Source: JAXDLK01 sp034666665
GTDB taxonomy: Bacteria; Desulfobacterota; Binatia; JACPRU01
Length of the DNA: 23,317 nt
NCBI GenBank assembly: GCA_034666665.1
Contig: JAXDLK010000227.1
Location: forward strand, 1-23,317
Direction of reading: 5' to 3'
The position numbers were made by a program, and so were the translations under genes. The notes beneath the pieces were generated by a model. The model was not told where the DNA came from. It was given only the letters and a program-made list of their open reading frames with translations, and did not search any database. The first letter of the stretch is position 1; each line of letters starts with the position of its first letter. Shown here in pieces: positions 7,573 through 14,684 of this stretch.

Positions 7573-8204
7573 CGGCGTCCGTCGATCTGTCGGTACGGCT
7601 CGCCGGGCGCGCCGCGAGGTTGTTCTCGATCGACATCGAACGAGAGCAACTGGAGAAGCTCGCGGAGTTCGCGCACCTGCTGGACCGCTGGAACCAAACG
7701 TCGAACTTGTGCTCCTTCGGTTCCCGCGAGGAGCTGTTCGAACGTCACCTTCTGGACTCGCTTGCCCCCGCCGTCTTTCTGCGGGCGGCTTCACGGATCG
7801 CGGATGTCGGCAGTGGTGCGGGCCTTCCCGGGGTCCCACTGGCGATCGTCTTGTCGGGGGTGGAGTTGACCTTGATCGAGGCGAAGCAGCGGCGGGTCAG
7901 CTTCCTCAACGAGGTCGTCCGGCGTCTGGGACTCGTCGGGGTGCGAGTAGAAGAGTCGAGAGCAGAGGCGAGTGGGGTGCGGGCCATCGATGCCGCCGTC
8001 GGGCGTGGGGTCCGGAGCGACGTGATCGGCGCCTTCGCCCGCGAAGCCCTCGGACCGGAGGGGCGGCTGATCTTGATGGTCAAGCATGGTGCAAAATCCC
8101 TTCCCCCATGGGGGTTTGAGGTAGTTTCCCGAGTTCGCTACCAGTTGGACGGTGGCTTCGATCACGAAGCGGTGGAGCTACGCGCGAAGCAGCGTTCCAC
8201 GTGA
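7569..8204 (+). CDS. rsmG: 16S rRNA (guanine(527)-N(7))-methyltransferase RsmG (GidB)
   Basis: RsmG methylates N7 of G527 in 16S rRNA using S-adenosylmethionine. The 211-residue product shows LDRWNQTSNLCSF, ELFERHLLDSLAP, the SAM-binding loop IADVGSGAGLPGVPLAI, and LTLIEAKQRRVSFLNEVVRRLGL, all in the order expected. The region usually reading as an ARA-type motif is more divergent here (AVGRGVRSD). The GTG start at 7569 overlaps the mnmG stop as GTGA, which implies translational coupling and gives a normal family length. The stop codon at 8202-8204 lies inside the second parS-like site. The order mnmG-rsmG-parA-parB is the common origin-proximal arrangement. Confidence 0.94.
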   Translation: MTASVDLSVRLAGRAARLFSIDIEREQLEKLAEFAHLLDRWNQTSNLCSFGSREELFERHLLDSLAPAVFLRAASRIADVGSGAGLPGVPLAIVLSGVELTLIEAKQRRVSFLNEVVRRLGLVGVRVEESRAEASGVRAIDAAVGRGVRSDVIGAFAREALGPEGRLILMVKHGAKSLPPWGFEVVSRVRYQLDGGFDHEAVELRAKQRST

Positions 8205-8208
8205 AACT
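8193..8208. promoter_or_regulatory. parS: Second parS-like site across the rsmG stop codon
   Basis: CGTTCCACGTGAAACT matches the parS consensus at 13 of 16 positions. The mismatches are at the two outermost positions and at position 5, where C replaces T. The core CCACGTGAAAC is kept. It spans the last codons and stop of rsmG and sits about 55 bp upstream of parA, a usual location for parS. Weaker than the mnmG site, so binding is likely but not certain. Confidence 0.65.
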
Positions 8209-8262
8209 TTCCGTATCGCGCACCCTATGGTAGGTCCGCCGAGCGCTTGGGGGTATTGCTCT

Positions 8263-9039
8263 TTGGGGAGAGGCATCGTCTTTGCCGTGGCGAATCAGAA
8301 GGGTGGCGTGGGTAAGACGACCACGGCGATCAATCTCGCGGCCTGCCTCGCCAGCCTGGGTCGCAGGGTCCTGCTGGTCGACCTCGATCCACAGAGTAAC
8401 TCGACCAGCGGGCTCGGCGTGGCAAACGATTCCGAGCATTCTACGTATACGGTGCTCGCCGGTACGTCATCCTTCAGCGAATCGGCCCTACGCACCGCGA
8501 TCGAGGGACTCGAGCTTCTTCCCGCCAGTCGCGATCTCGCAGGGGCCGAGGTAGAGCTAGTTTCTGAGGAAAATCGAGAGTTTAAGCTAAAAGGCGCCAT
8601 TCAGGGGCGAAGTTTAGAATACGATTTTATATTGATTGACTGTCCCCCCTCCCTGGGGCTCCTCACCATCAACGCTCTGGCCGCCTGCGACGAGGTGATC
8701 GTGCCCCTGCAGTGCGAGTACTACGCCATGGAGGGGCTTTCGGCGCTCGTCGATACGATCGAGATGGTACGCAGGTCGATCAACCCGGAGCTCGAAATCC
8801 GCGGAGTCCTGCTGACGATGTTCGATGGGCGGAATTCCATCTGTCATCAGGTCGCCGACGAGGTCAGGGCGCATTTTCCCGGCAAGGTCTTCCACACGGT
8901 GATTCCCCGAAACGTGCGTCTGTCGGAGAGCCCGAGCCACGGACTGCCCATCATCCTGTACGACGCGGGCTCGCGTGGCGCACAAAGCTATGCCGAGCTC
9001 GCGCGTGAGGTGGTCGGCGAGCCGTCGGCCGCAGCCTGA
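8263..9039 (+). CDS. parA: Chromosome-partitioning ATPase ParA/Soj
   Basis: ParA is a dimerising, nucleoid-binding ATPase whose gradient moves ParB-parS complexes during chromosome segregation. The 258-residue product begins MGRGIVFAVANQ and has the deviant Walker A motif KGGVGKTT (residues 13-20), VLLVDLDPQ, the Walker B region FILIDCPPSLG, and VPLQCEYYAMEGL. I chose TTG 8263: it gives the family-like N-terminus and a G-run (8249-8253) lies 9 nt upstream. GTG 8287 would cut off the first beta strand, and ATG 8227 would add twelve unusual residues. Codons at 8551-8640 are strikingly AT-rich relative to the rest. parB follows after 12 bp. Confidence 0.95.
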   Translation: MGRGIVFAVANQKGGVGKTTTAINLAACLASLGRRVLLVDLDPQSNSTSGLGVANDSEHSTYTVLAGTSSFSESALRTAIEGLELLPASRDLAGAEVELVSEENREFKLKGAIQGRSLEYDFILIDCPPSLGLLTINALAACDEVIVPLQCEYYAMEGLSALVDTIEMVRRSINPELEIRGVLLTMFDGRNSICHQVADEVRAHFPGKVFHTVIPRNVRLSESPSHGLPIILYDAGSRGAQSYAELAREVVGEPSAAA

Positions 9040-9051
9040 CGAGGAGGCGCG

Positions 9052-9897
9052 ATGGAATTGCCCAAGAAGAAGGGGCTCGGCCGCGGCCTCGGCGCTTTGA
9101 TTCCCCCGTCTCCGGTCACCCAGGAAGCTCCCCCCGTTCCGGACACGAGCGTCCCGATCGAGTCGATTCGGGCGAATCCCTGGCAGCCGCGGTCGACCTT
9201 CGACGAGGGAGCGATCCAGGAGCTTGCGGAATCGGTTCGCGAGCAGGGAATCGTCCAGCCTCTTCTCGTCCGCAGGCGGGGTGACGGGTACGAGCTGATC
9301 GCCGGAGAGCGCCGGCTTCGGGCCGCGAAGGCGGCAGGCCTATCCGAGGTCCCGGTCGTCGTGCGCGAGCTCGGCGATCGCGAGGCGTTCGAAGCGGCGC
9401 TCGTCGAGAACCTGCAGCGTGAGGATCTGTCTGCGCTCGAAGAGGCGGCGGCCTATCAGCGTCTCATGGAGGAGTTCGGGCTGACGCAGGAGGAGGTGGC
9501 GGGCCGCGTCGGCCGGAGCCGTCCAGCGGTTGCGAACACGCTCCGGCTTCTCCACTTGCCGGACGGCGTCCGCCGCGAGGTCGAGAAGGGCAGGCTTTCG
9601 GCGGGCCATGCGCGGGCGCTCCTCGCCATCGACCGGCCCGAGGAGCAAGCGGCGCTCGCGCGCGAGACGATCCGTCTCGGCCTTTCGGTGCGCGCCCTCG
9701 AGAACCGGATTCGCGTGCGCGGCAAATCGACCGCCCGGCCGGTTCGCGACGTCCACGTCGAGGATGCGGAGCGACAGCTCATGCGGAGCCTCGGGACGAA
9801 GGTGCGGATCTTGTCCCGCGGGAAGCGCGGCCGCATCGTCGTCGAATACTACTCCCCGGCCGAGCTCGACGGCCTGATCGCGAAGCTCCGCGGCTGA
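9052..9897 (+). CDS. parB: Chromosome-partitioning protein ParB/Spo0J (CTPase, parS-binding)
   Basis: ParB binds parS, hydrolyses CTP and spreads as a sliding clamp to form the segregation complex moved by ParA. The 281-residue product has the N-terminal KKGLGRGLGALIP, a ParA-stimulating basic leader. The CTP-binding ParB/Srx fold follows, with NPWQPRSTFDE, LVRRRGDGYELIAGERRLRAA (GERR at about residues 86-89) and ENLQREDLSALEEA. The helix-turn-helix DNA-binding domain has LTQEEVAGRVGRSRPAVANTLRLL and GHARALLAI, and a C-terminal dimerisation domain ends the protein. The ATG at 9052 is preceded by GAGGAGG, one of the best ribosome-binding sites in the window. Confidence 0.97.
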   Translation: MELPKKKGLGRGLGALIPPSPVTQEAPPVPDTSVPIESIRANPWQPRSTFDEGAIQELAESVREQGIVQPLLVRRRGDGYELIAGERRLRAAKAAGLSEVPVVVRELGDREAFEAALVENLQREDLSALEEAAAYQRLMEEFGLTQEEVAGRVGRSRPAVANTLRLLHLPDGVRREVEKGRLSAGHARALLAIDRPEEQAALARETIRLGLSVRALENRIRVRGKSTARPVRDVHVEDAERQLMRSLGTKVRILSRGKRGRIVVEYYSPAELDGLIAKLRG

Positions 9898-9923
9898 GCG
9901 GCCCGCATCCCGGGGTGACGCTG

Positions 9924-9953
9924 TGGACATGCGCGGCGAAGAGATGGTATGAG
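9924..9953 (+). promoter_or_regulatory. Putative sigma-70 promoter for the bactofilin (and possibly atp) unit
   Basis: TGGACA (9924-9929, 5 of 6 matches to TTGACA) and TATGAG (9948-9953, 4 of 6) are separated by 18 bp, with TG one base before the -10 as in extended -10 promoters. It lies in the 91-bp gap between parB and the bactofilin gene. No comparable promoter was found in the gap before atpF', so it could drive both. Confidence 0.45.
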
Positions 9954-9988
9954 CCCCCGTTTTTGCGAGTCTTTCTGGGGGGACAGGC

Positions 9989-10564
9989 ATGGCTCTGTTC
10001 GGTCGTGACGAAAAAGATGGGAAGGATCCCAAGGTGGAACGTTTCCAGCCGCTCGCGCCCGCGGAGCCCAAGATGGTGACGCCATCTCCATTGCCGCGCC
10101 GCGATCTTCCGTCGTTCGACAAGGAGCGGACGGAGGTCGGCGACCTCGGCGACGTGAACGCCTACCTCGGGCGCGGTACGCGGGTCAGCGGCAAGCTGGT
10201 CTTCGACGGCACCGTCCGGGTCGACGGTCAGGTCGAAGGCGAGATTTCCGCACAGGACACTCTGATCGTGGGAGAGACCGCGGTCGTGAATGCGCAGATC
10301 AGCGGCAACACCATCGTGATCAAGGGCAAGGTGACCGGCGACATCAACGCGCGATCCCGCGTGGAGATCCGCTCACCCGGTAAGCTCTACGGCAACATCG
10401 TCACGCCGAGCCTGGTGATTCACGACGGCGTGCTCTTCGAGGGGCACTGCTCGATGGGCGGTTCCGAGATCCGTCCCACCGAGCGGAAGGTGGTCACGCC
10501 GTTCACCAAAGACGAGAAGGGGGAGGGTCTTCTCGCCAAAGGCCATTCGGAACCCGGCCGCTAG
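9989..10564 (+). CDS. Bactofilin family cytoskeletal protein
   Basis: Bactofilins are nucleotide-independent, beta-helical polymer-forming proteins that act as scaffolds at the membrane or within the cytoplasm. The 191-residue product has a short N-terminal tail MALFGRDEKDG, typical of the family and often used for membrane attachment. A Pro-rich linker follows. The right-handed beta-helix repeat domain (about residues 50-165) has GTRVSGKLVFDGTVRVDGQV, EGEI, LIVGETAVVNAQI and VIKGKVTGDI periodicity. A charged C-terminal tail ends the protein. The ATG at 9989 follows a GGGGGGACAGG stretch. In Myxococcus xanthus, bactofilins organise ParABS, so its place right after parB suggests, but does not prove, a segregation role. 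Confidence 0.9.
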   Translation: MALFGRDEKDGKDPKVERFQPLAPAEPKMVTPSPLPRRDLPSFDKERTEVGDLGDVNAYLGRGTRVSGKLVFDGTVRVDGQVEGEISAQDTLIVGETAVVNAQISGNTIVIKGKVTGDINARSRVEIRSPGKLYGNIVTPSLVIHDGVLFEGHCSMGGSEIRPTERKVVTPFTKDEKGEGLLAKGHSEPGR

Positions 10565-10607
10565 CTGCAATCTCGATCCATCGATTCGACAACTGACGCG
10601 GCTTTGC

Positions 10608-10649
10608 CGAAGCGTACCCACCCGAGGCGGGTCGCTCCCCGGCGCTTCG
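10608..10649 (+). other. Nested inverted repeat in the leader of the atp operon
   Basis: A 7-bp outer stem (CGAAGCG 10608-10614 with CGCTTCG 10643-10649) encloses a 5-bp inner hairpin (ACCCG 10620-10624, CGGGT 10628-10632, loop AGG). It ends 17 nt before the atpF' GTG. There is no T-tract. It may be a structured 5' leader or intercistronic processing element between the bactofilin gene and the ATPase genes. Confidence 0.4.
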
Positions 10650-10666
10650 TATGAGAGGTTCGAGGC

Positions 10667-11101
10667 GTGCTCGAATTTCCGCCAGACGCCAGCTTCATCT
10701 ACCAGATCGTTCTGATCCTCGTCTTGTGGGCGGTCCTCAAGCGCGTGGTGTTCGACCGTTTCCTCGCGAACCTGCAGCAGCGGGACGAGAAGACGCGCGG
10801 CGCTCTCGACGAGGCGCAGCGGCTGCGCGCCGAAGCGGCGACGCTGAGGGCGGAGTACGAATCCGCGCTGGCTGAATTCCGTCGCCGCGGTTTCGAGGAA
10901 CGCGAGAGTCTGCGTCGCGAAGCCGAGCGCGAAGAACGCGCGCTGCTCGAGACGGCTCGCGGCGAGGCGGCGCGACAGCTCGAAGCGGTGCGGCAACGGG
11001 TGCGCGCCGAGGTGACCGCCGCCCGCGCCGAGCTCGGACGCGAGGCCGAGGAGCTCGCGGAGCAGGTCGCGCAATCGCTTCTGGAGCGGAAGGTGTCGTG
11101 A
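10667..11101 (+). CDS. atpF': F-type ATP synthase subunit b' (first b-type stalk subunit)
   Basis: This is a peripheral-stalk subunit of F1Fo-ATP synthase, anchored in the membrane and bracing the F1 head. The 144-residue product has one N-terminal transmembrane segment (FIYQIVLILVLWAVLKRVVF, about residues 10-29). It is followed by FDRFLANLQQRDEKTRG and a long, highly charged Ala/Glu/Arg coiled coil. The lack of a signal peptide and the short length resemble b' subunits that pair with a second b. GTG 10667 has GAGG just upstream. The stop overlaps the next gene as GTGA. No subunit a or c gene precedes it, unlike the full atpIBEF order. Confidence 0.9.
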   Translation: MLEFPPDASFIYQIVLILVLWAVLKRVVFDRFLANLQQRDEKTRGALDEAQRLRAEAATLRAEYESALAEFRRRGFEERESLRREAEREERALLETARGEAARQLEAVRQRVRAEVTAARAELGREAEELAEQVAQSLLERKVS

Positions 11102-11679
11102 GCGTGAAGGTTCGAGCAACCGTCCTCGCGCTATCGGTACTCGGCGGACACGCGATCGCCGCGGAGCACGAGGCTCACGCGGCGCACGCGGCACCCTCGG
11201 TCACGGATCTCGTCTTTCCGATCCTGAACTTCCTCATCTTTGCGTTCCTGATCTGGCGGTACTTCTGGCCCCAGGTGAAGGTGACGCTGGCCGAGCGCCA
11301 GCGCGGGATCGCCAAGCTCCTCGACGAGGCCGATCGCACGCGGACGGAGGCGCAAGCCGACCTGGCCGACGTGCAGGCGAAGCGCGCGGCACAGGACGAC
11401 GAGGCCCGCAGGATCGGCGACGACCTCCGTCGCGAAGGTCAACACCTGCGCGATTCGATCGTCACCAATGCCCGTCGCGGTGCCGAGCGCATCCGCCGGG
11501 ACGCGGCGCTCCTCGGCGAGCACGAGGCGACCCAGTCCGCCCGCCAGCTTCGAGCAGAGCTTTCCGGAGTGGTGGTTCGCCGCGCGGCTGAGCTCCTGCG
11601 CGAACGGATCGACGACCGCCATCAGGCGCGGTTCGTGGAGGGGTTCCTCGCGGACGTGCAATCCGAGGTGACGGAATGA
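11098..11679 (+). CDS. atpF: F-type ATP synthase subunit b (with N-terminal signal-like extension)
   Basis: This is the second b-type peripheral-stalk subunit. The 193-residue product has an N-terminal hydrophobic segment that reads as a signal peptide (VRATVLALSVLGGHAIA followed by AEHEAHA). The true membrane anchor follows (VFPILNFLIFAFLIWRYFW, about residues 40-58), then PQVKVTLAERQRGIAKLLDEA and a long coiled coil ending in a helix that should contact delta. An extra N-terminal hydrophobic segment is familiar from b subunits of deltaproteobacterial operons with split Fo. GTG 11098 overlaps the upstream stop; GTG 11104 is two codons further in. The stop overlaps atpH as ATGA. Confidence 0.92.
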   Translation: MSVKVRATVLALSVLGGHAIAAEHEAHAAHAAPSVTDLVFPILNFLIFAFLIWRYFWPQVKVTLAERQRGIAKLLDEADRTRTEAQADLADVQAKRAAQDDEARRIGDDLRREGQHLRDSIVTNARRGAERIRRDAALLGEHEATQSARQLRAELSGVVVRRAAELLRERIDDRHQARFVEGFLADVQSEVTE

Positions 11680-12218
11680 GCGGTCCGGTGGCGAAGCGCT
11701 ATGCCCGCGCGCTCTTTTCCCTGGACGACGAGGATGGCCAGGGGGAGTTCGAGAACACCGCGCAGGAGCTCGCCCGCCTCGCGGCGCTGATGCATGGCGA
11801 TCCGGGGCTTCGCCGCGCGGTCGATCCGACGCTCGATGCGCCGAGTCGAAAGGCCGTCGCGGAGCGTCTGGCGGAGGCGCTGCATTTCTCGCCGCGGCTC
11901 GGGAACTTCCTCGCGCTCCTCGCCGAGAACAACCGGCTCCGGTTCCTGGACCAGATCGCGCGCGAATACCGCGGCCTCGCGGATCGCAAGCTCGGACGGG
12001 TCCGCGCGCGCATCCGCACCGCGAAGCCGCTCGACGACGATGCCGTCCGGCGGATCGTGGAGGTCTTCGAGGCGAAATTGGGAAAGAAGGTGCTGGCTGA
12101 GGTGACGATCGAGCCCGCGCTTCTCGGTGGGGTGATCGTCGAGAGCCAGGGGCGGGTCTACGACGGTTCGACCCGTACGCAGCTCGAGCGCTTGCAAGGG
12201 GTCCTCGCAGCGGGCTGA
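11676..12218 (+). CDS. atpH: F-type ATP synthase subunit delta
   Basis: The delta subunit joins the peripheral stalk to the top of the alpha3beta3 head. The 180-residue product begins with VAKRYARALFSL, contains NFLALLAENNRLRFLDQIAREY in the middle, and ends with the C-terminal domain signature EPALLGGVIVESQGRVYDGSTRTQLERL. Length matches the family. The ATG overlaps the atpF stop codon by the ATGA pattern. A 30-bp gap leads to atpA. Confidence 0.95.
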   Translation: MSGPVAKRYARALFSLDDEDGQGEFENTAQELARLAALMHGDPGLRRAVDPTLDAPSRKAVAERLAEALHFSPRLGNFLALLAENNRLRFLDQIAREYRGLADRKLGRVRARIRTAKPLDDDAVRRIVEVFEAKLGKKVLAEVTIEPALLGGVIVESQGRVYDGSTRTQLERLQGVLAAG

Positions 12219-12248
12219 CCCGTCGCGAAGCTCCCGAGAGGTCATGTG

Positions 12249-13766
12249 ATGGAGATTCGAGCGGCCGAGATCAGTGAGATCCTGAAGGAGAAGATCAAGA
12301 ACTACGATCGCCAGGTCGAGGTTCGCGAGACGGGCACGGTGCTGTCGACCGGCGACGGGATCGCTCGCATCCACGGCCTCGAGAGCGCGGCCGCGGGCGA
12401 GCTCTTGATCTTCCCACACGATCTCTTCGGCATCGTCCTGAACCTCGAGGAGGACAACGTCGGCGCGGCGATCTTCGGGGAAGCACACCTGGTGAAGGAA
12501 GGCGACGAGGTCCGCCGGAGCGGCCGGATCGCCGAGGTGCCCGTCGGGCCGGGTCTCCGCGGACGTGTGGTGAACGCCCTCGGCCAGCCGATCGACGGCA
12601 AAGGTCCGATCCAGGCGGCGGAGACCCGTCGCATCGAGCTGAAAGCGCCCGGCATCGTCGCGCGCCAGCCGGTGAAGGAAGCGCTGCAGACCGGCATCAA
12701 GGCGATCGACTCCATGATTCCGATCGGCCGCGGGCAGCGCGAGCTCATCATCGGCGACCGTCAGACGGGAAAGACCGCGGTGTGTCTGGACACGATCATC
12801 AACCAGAAGTCCGCGGACGTGACCTGCATCTACGTCGCGATCGGCCAGAAGCGCTCGACCGTGGCGCAGGTCGTCGACAAGCTCGGCCGCCATGGCGCGA
12901 TGGAATACACAACGGTCGTCGCGGCCACGGCATCCGAGACGGCGCCGCTGCAGTTCATCGCGCCGTACTCGGGATGCGCGATGGGCGAGTACTTCCGCGA
13001 CAACGGGCAGCACGCGCTGGTCATCTACGACGATTTGTCGAAGCACGCCGTCGCGTATCGCCAGCTGTCGCTCCTGCTGCGGCGGCCGCCGGGCCGCGAG
13101 GCATTCCCGGGCGACGTCTTCTACGTGCACTCCCGGCTGCTCGAGCGCGCGGCGAAGATGTCGAACGAACGCGGCGGCGGCTCGCTGACGGCGCTGCCGC
13201 TGATCGAGACCCAGGCGGGCGACGTGTCGGCGTACGTGCCGACCAACGTGATCTCGATCACCGACGGGCAGATCTACCTCGAGACCGATCTCTTCTATTC
13301 CGGCGTCCGTCCGGCGGTGAACGTCGGCCTGTCGGTCTCTCGCGTCGGTGGATCGGCGCAGATCAAGGCGATGCGGCAGGTGGCCGGCACGCTCCGCCTC
13401 GAGCTCGCCCAGTATCGCGAGATGGCCGCGTTCGCTCAGTTCGGCTCGGACCTCGATCCGACCACGCAGCGGATGCTCGCCCGCGGCGCGCGACTCGTGG
13501 AGATACTGAAGCAGGGGCAGTATCGTCCGATGTCGGTCGAGAAGCAGGTGGTGACGATTTTCGCCGCCACGAACGGCTTCATCGATGCCTTGCCGGTCGA
13601 GGCGGTCGGCCGCTACGAGAGCGAGCTCGGGAGCTTCATGGACTCCCAGCATCCGGAGCTCTATCGAGAGATTCTCGAGAAACGAGAGCTGACGGACGAC
13701 ATCCGGACGCGCCTGAAGCAGGCCCTCGAGGAGTTCGCGAAGCGATTCCTCGTCGAGGCCAAGTAG
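12249..13766 (+). CDS. atpA: F-type ATP synthase subunit alpha
   Basis: The alpha subunit forms the hexameric head with beta and provides the non-catalytic nucleotide sites and the arginine finger. The 505-residue product begins MEIRAAEISEILKEKI. It has the Walker A motif GDRQTGKT at residues 169-176, VIYDDLSKHAVAYRQLSLLLRR (the Walker B region), and the arginine-finger segment VGLSVSRVGGSAQIKAM. ATG 12249 is preferred to the adjacent GTG 12246 because AGAGG lies 8 nt upstream. A strong hairpin separates it from atpG. Confidence 0.98.
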   Translation: MEIRAAEISEILKEKIKNYDRQVEVRETGTVLSTGDGIARIHGLESAAAGELLIFPHDLFGIVLNLEEDNVGAAIFGEAHLVKEGDEVRRSGRIAEVPVGPGLRGRVVNALGQPIDGKGPIQAAETRRIELKAPGIVARQPVKEALQTGIKAIDSMIPIGRGQRELIIGDRQTGKTAVCLDTIINQKSADVTCIYVAIGQKRSTVAQVVDKLGRHGAMEYTTVVAATASETAPLQFIAPYSGCAMGEYFRDNGQHALVIYDDLSKHAVAYRQLSLLLRRPPGREAFPGDVFYVHSRLLERAAKMSNERGGGSLTALPLIETQAGDVSAYVPTNVISITDGQIYLETDLFYSGVRPAVNVGLSVSRVGGSAQIKAMRQVAGTLRLELAQYREMAAFAQFGSDLDPTTQRMLARGARLVEILKQGQYRPMSVEKQVVTIFAATNGFIDALPVEAVGRYESELGSFMDSQHPELYREILEKRELTDDIRTRLKQALEEFAKRFLVEAK

Positions 13767-13784
13767 AAGCGTAGCAACCGACCT

Positions 13785-13802
13785 CCGGCGGCCTGCCGCC
13801 GG
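13785..13802 (+). other. Strong intercistronic hairpin between atpA and atpG
   Basis: CCGGCGGC (13785-13792) and GCCGCCGG (13795-13802) are perfect 8-base arms with two bases between them. With a sterically possible four-base loop the stem is 7 bp, all G-C. It ends 12 nt upstream of the atpG ATG, where a Shine-Dalgarno sequence would lie, and no clear one is seen. A role in lowering gamma translation is plausible. Confidence 0.5.
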
Positions 13803-13814
13803 GCACCGAACGAA

Positions 13815-14684
13815 ATGCCCAGTCTCAAAGTGATCCGAAAGCGCATCGCGTCGGTGCGCAACACGCAACAGATCACCAAGGCGATGAAGATGGTGTCCGC
13901 GGCGAAGCTCCGCCGTGCCCAGGAGGCGGTGATCGCGTCGCGCCCCTATTCGCAGAAGCTCGCCGAGCTGCTCGGCAACCTCGCGGCGGAAATGCCCGAG
14001 GGAGCCCATCCGATGCTCCGTCGGTCGGAGGGAACGCAGCGAATCGAGCTCCTGGTCGTCACCGCGGACCGCGGCCTCTGCGGCGCGTACAACACGAACA
14101 TCGTCCGCCAGGCGGAACGATTCCTGCGCGACCGAGGTGCGGGTCTCCTCGGTCTGGCGATCGTCGGCCGCAAGGGCTTCGAGTACTTCCGCCGGCGCGG
14201 AACGGCGATCACGGACCGGTGGGTGCAGACCGGCACGCCTTCGGTCGGCCTCGTCCGCGAGATCGCCGCGGCGCTGACCGCGCGATTCACGGCCGGAGAA
14301 GTCGACCGGATCGACGTCCTCTACAGTCGCTTCCGCTCCGCGCTGTCGCAGGTGCCGACGTTCGAGACGCTCCTCCCCGTCACCATCGAGGATCGCGAGC
14401 GCTCCGCCGAACCGCGCGACGAGGTCGAATACCTGGTGGAACCGGGCCCGGTCGCGGTCCTCGATCGGTTGCTCCCGAGGTACGTCGAGGCGCGCGTCCA
14501 TCATGCGCTGCTGGAAGCGCAGGCGAGCGAGCAGGGCGCGCGCATGACCGCGATGGACAGCGCCACGAGCAACGCCGCCGACATGATCTTCCGCTTGACG
14601 CTGGCGATGAACCGCGCGCGGCAGGCAGCGATCACCAAGGAGCTCATGGAGATCGTTTCCGGGGCCGAGGCGCTCAGGGGATGA
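13815..14684 (+). CDS. atpG: F-type ATP synthase subunit gamma
   Basis: The gamma subunit is the central rotor shaft linking the c-ring to the catalytic head. The 289-residue product has the N-terminal helix signature PSLKVIRKRIASVRNTQQIT followed by KAMKMVSAAKLRRAQ, then ELLVVTADRGLCGAYNTNIV. The C-terminal helix carries QGARMTAMDSATSNAADMI and NRARQAAITKELMEIVSGAEAL. All family signatures are intact. No clear ribosome-binding site is visible upstream. The stop overlaps the ATG of the next gene as ATGA, so an unrelated gene is translationally coupled to gamma. Confidence 0.97.
   Translation: MPSLKVIRKRIASVRNTQQITKAMKMVSAAKLRRAQEAVIASRPYSQKLAELLGNLAAEMPEGAHPMLRRSEGTQRIELLVVTADRGLCGAYNTNIVRQAERFLRDRGAGLLGLAIVGRKGFEYFRRRGTAITDRWVQTGTPSVGLVREIAAALTARFTAGEVDRIDVLYSRFRSALSQVPTFETLLPVTIEDRERSAEPRDEVEYLVEPGPVAVLDRLLPRYVEARVHHALLEAQASEQGARMTAMDSATSNAADMIFRLTLAMNRARQAAITKELMEIVSGAEALRG

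Noticed and set aside
9922..9930. DnaA-box-like TGTGGACAT between parB and the bactofilin gene
   Set aside because: Only 7 of 9 positions match TGTGGATAA, it is isolated, and it coincides with the promoter-like -35; no origin can be claimed.
11622..14504. A very long open frame (about 960 codons) on the minus strand across atpH-atpA-atpG
   Set aside because: It lies antisense to three unmistakable ATP synthase genes; its residues are Arg/Leu/Asp/His-rich as expected for a GC-rich shadow frame, and no family motif is seen.
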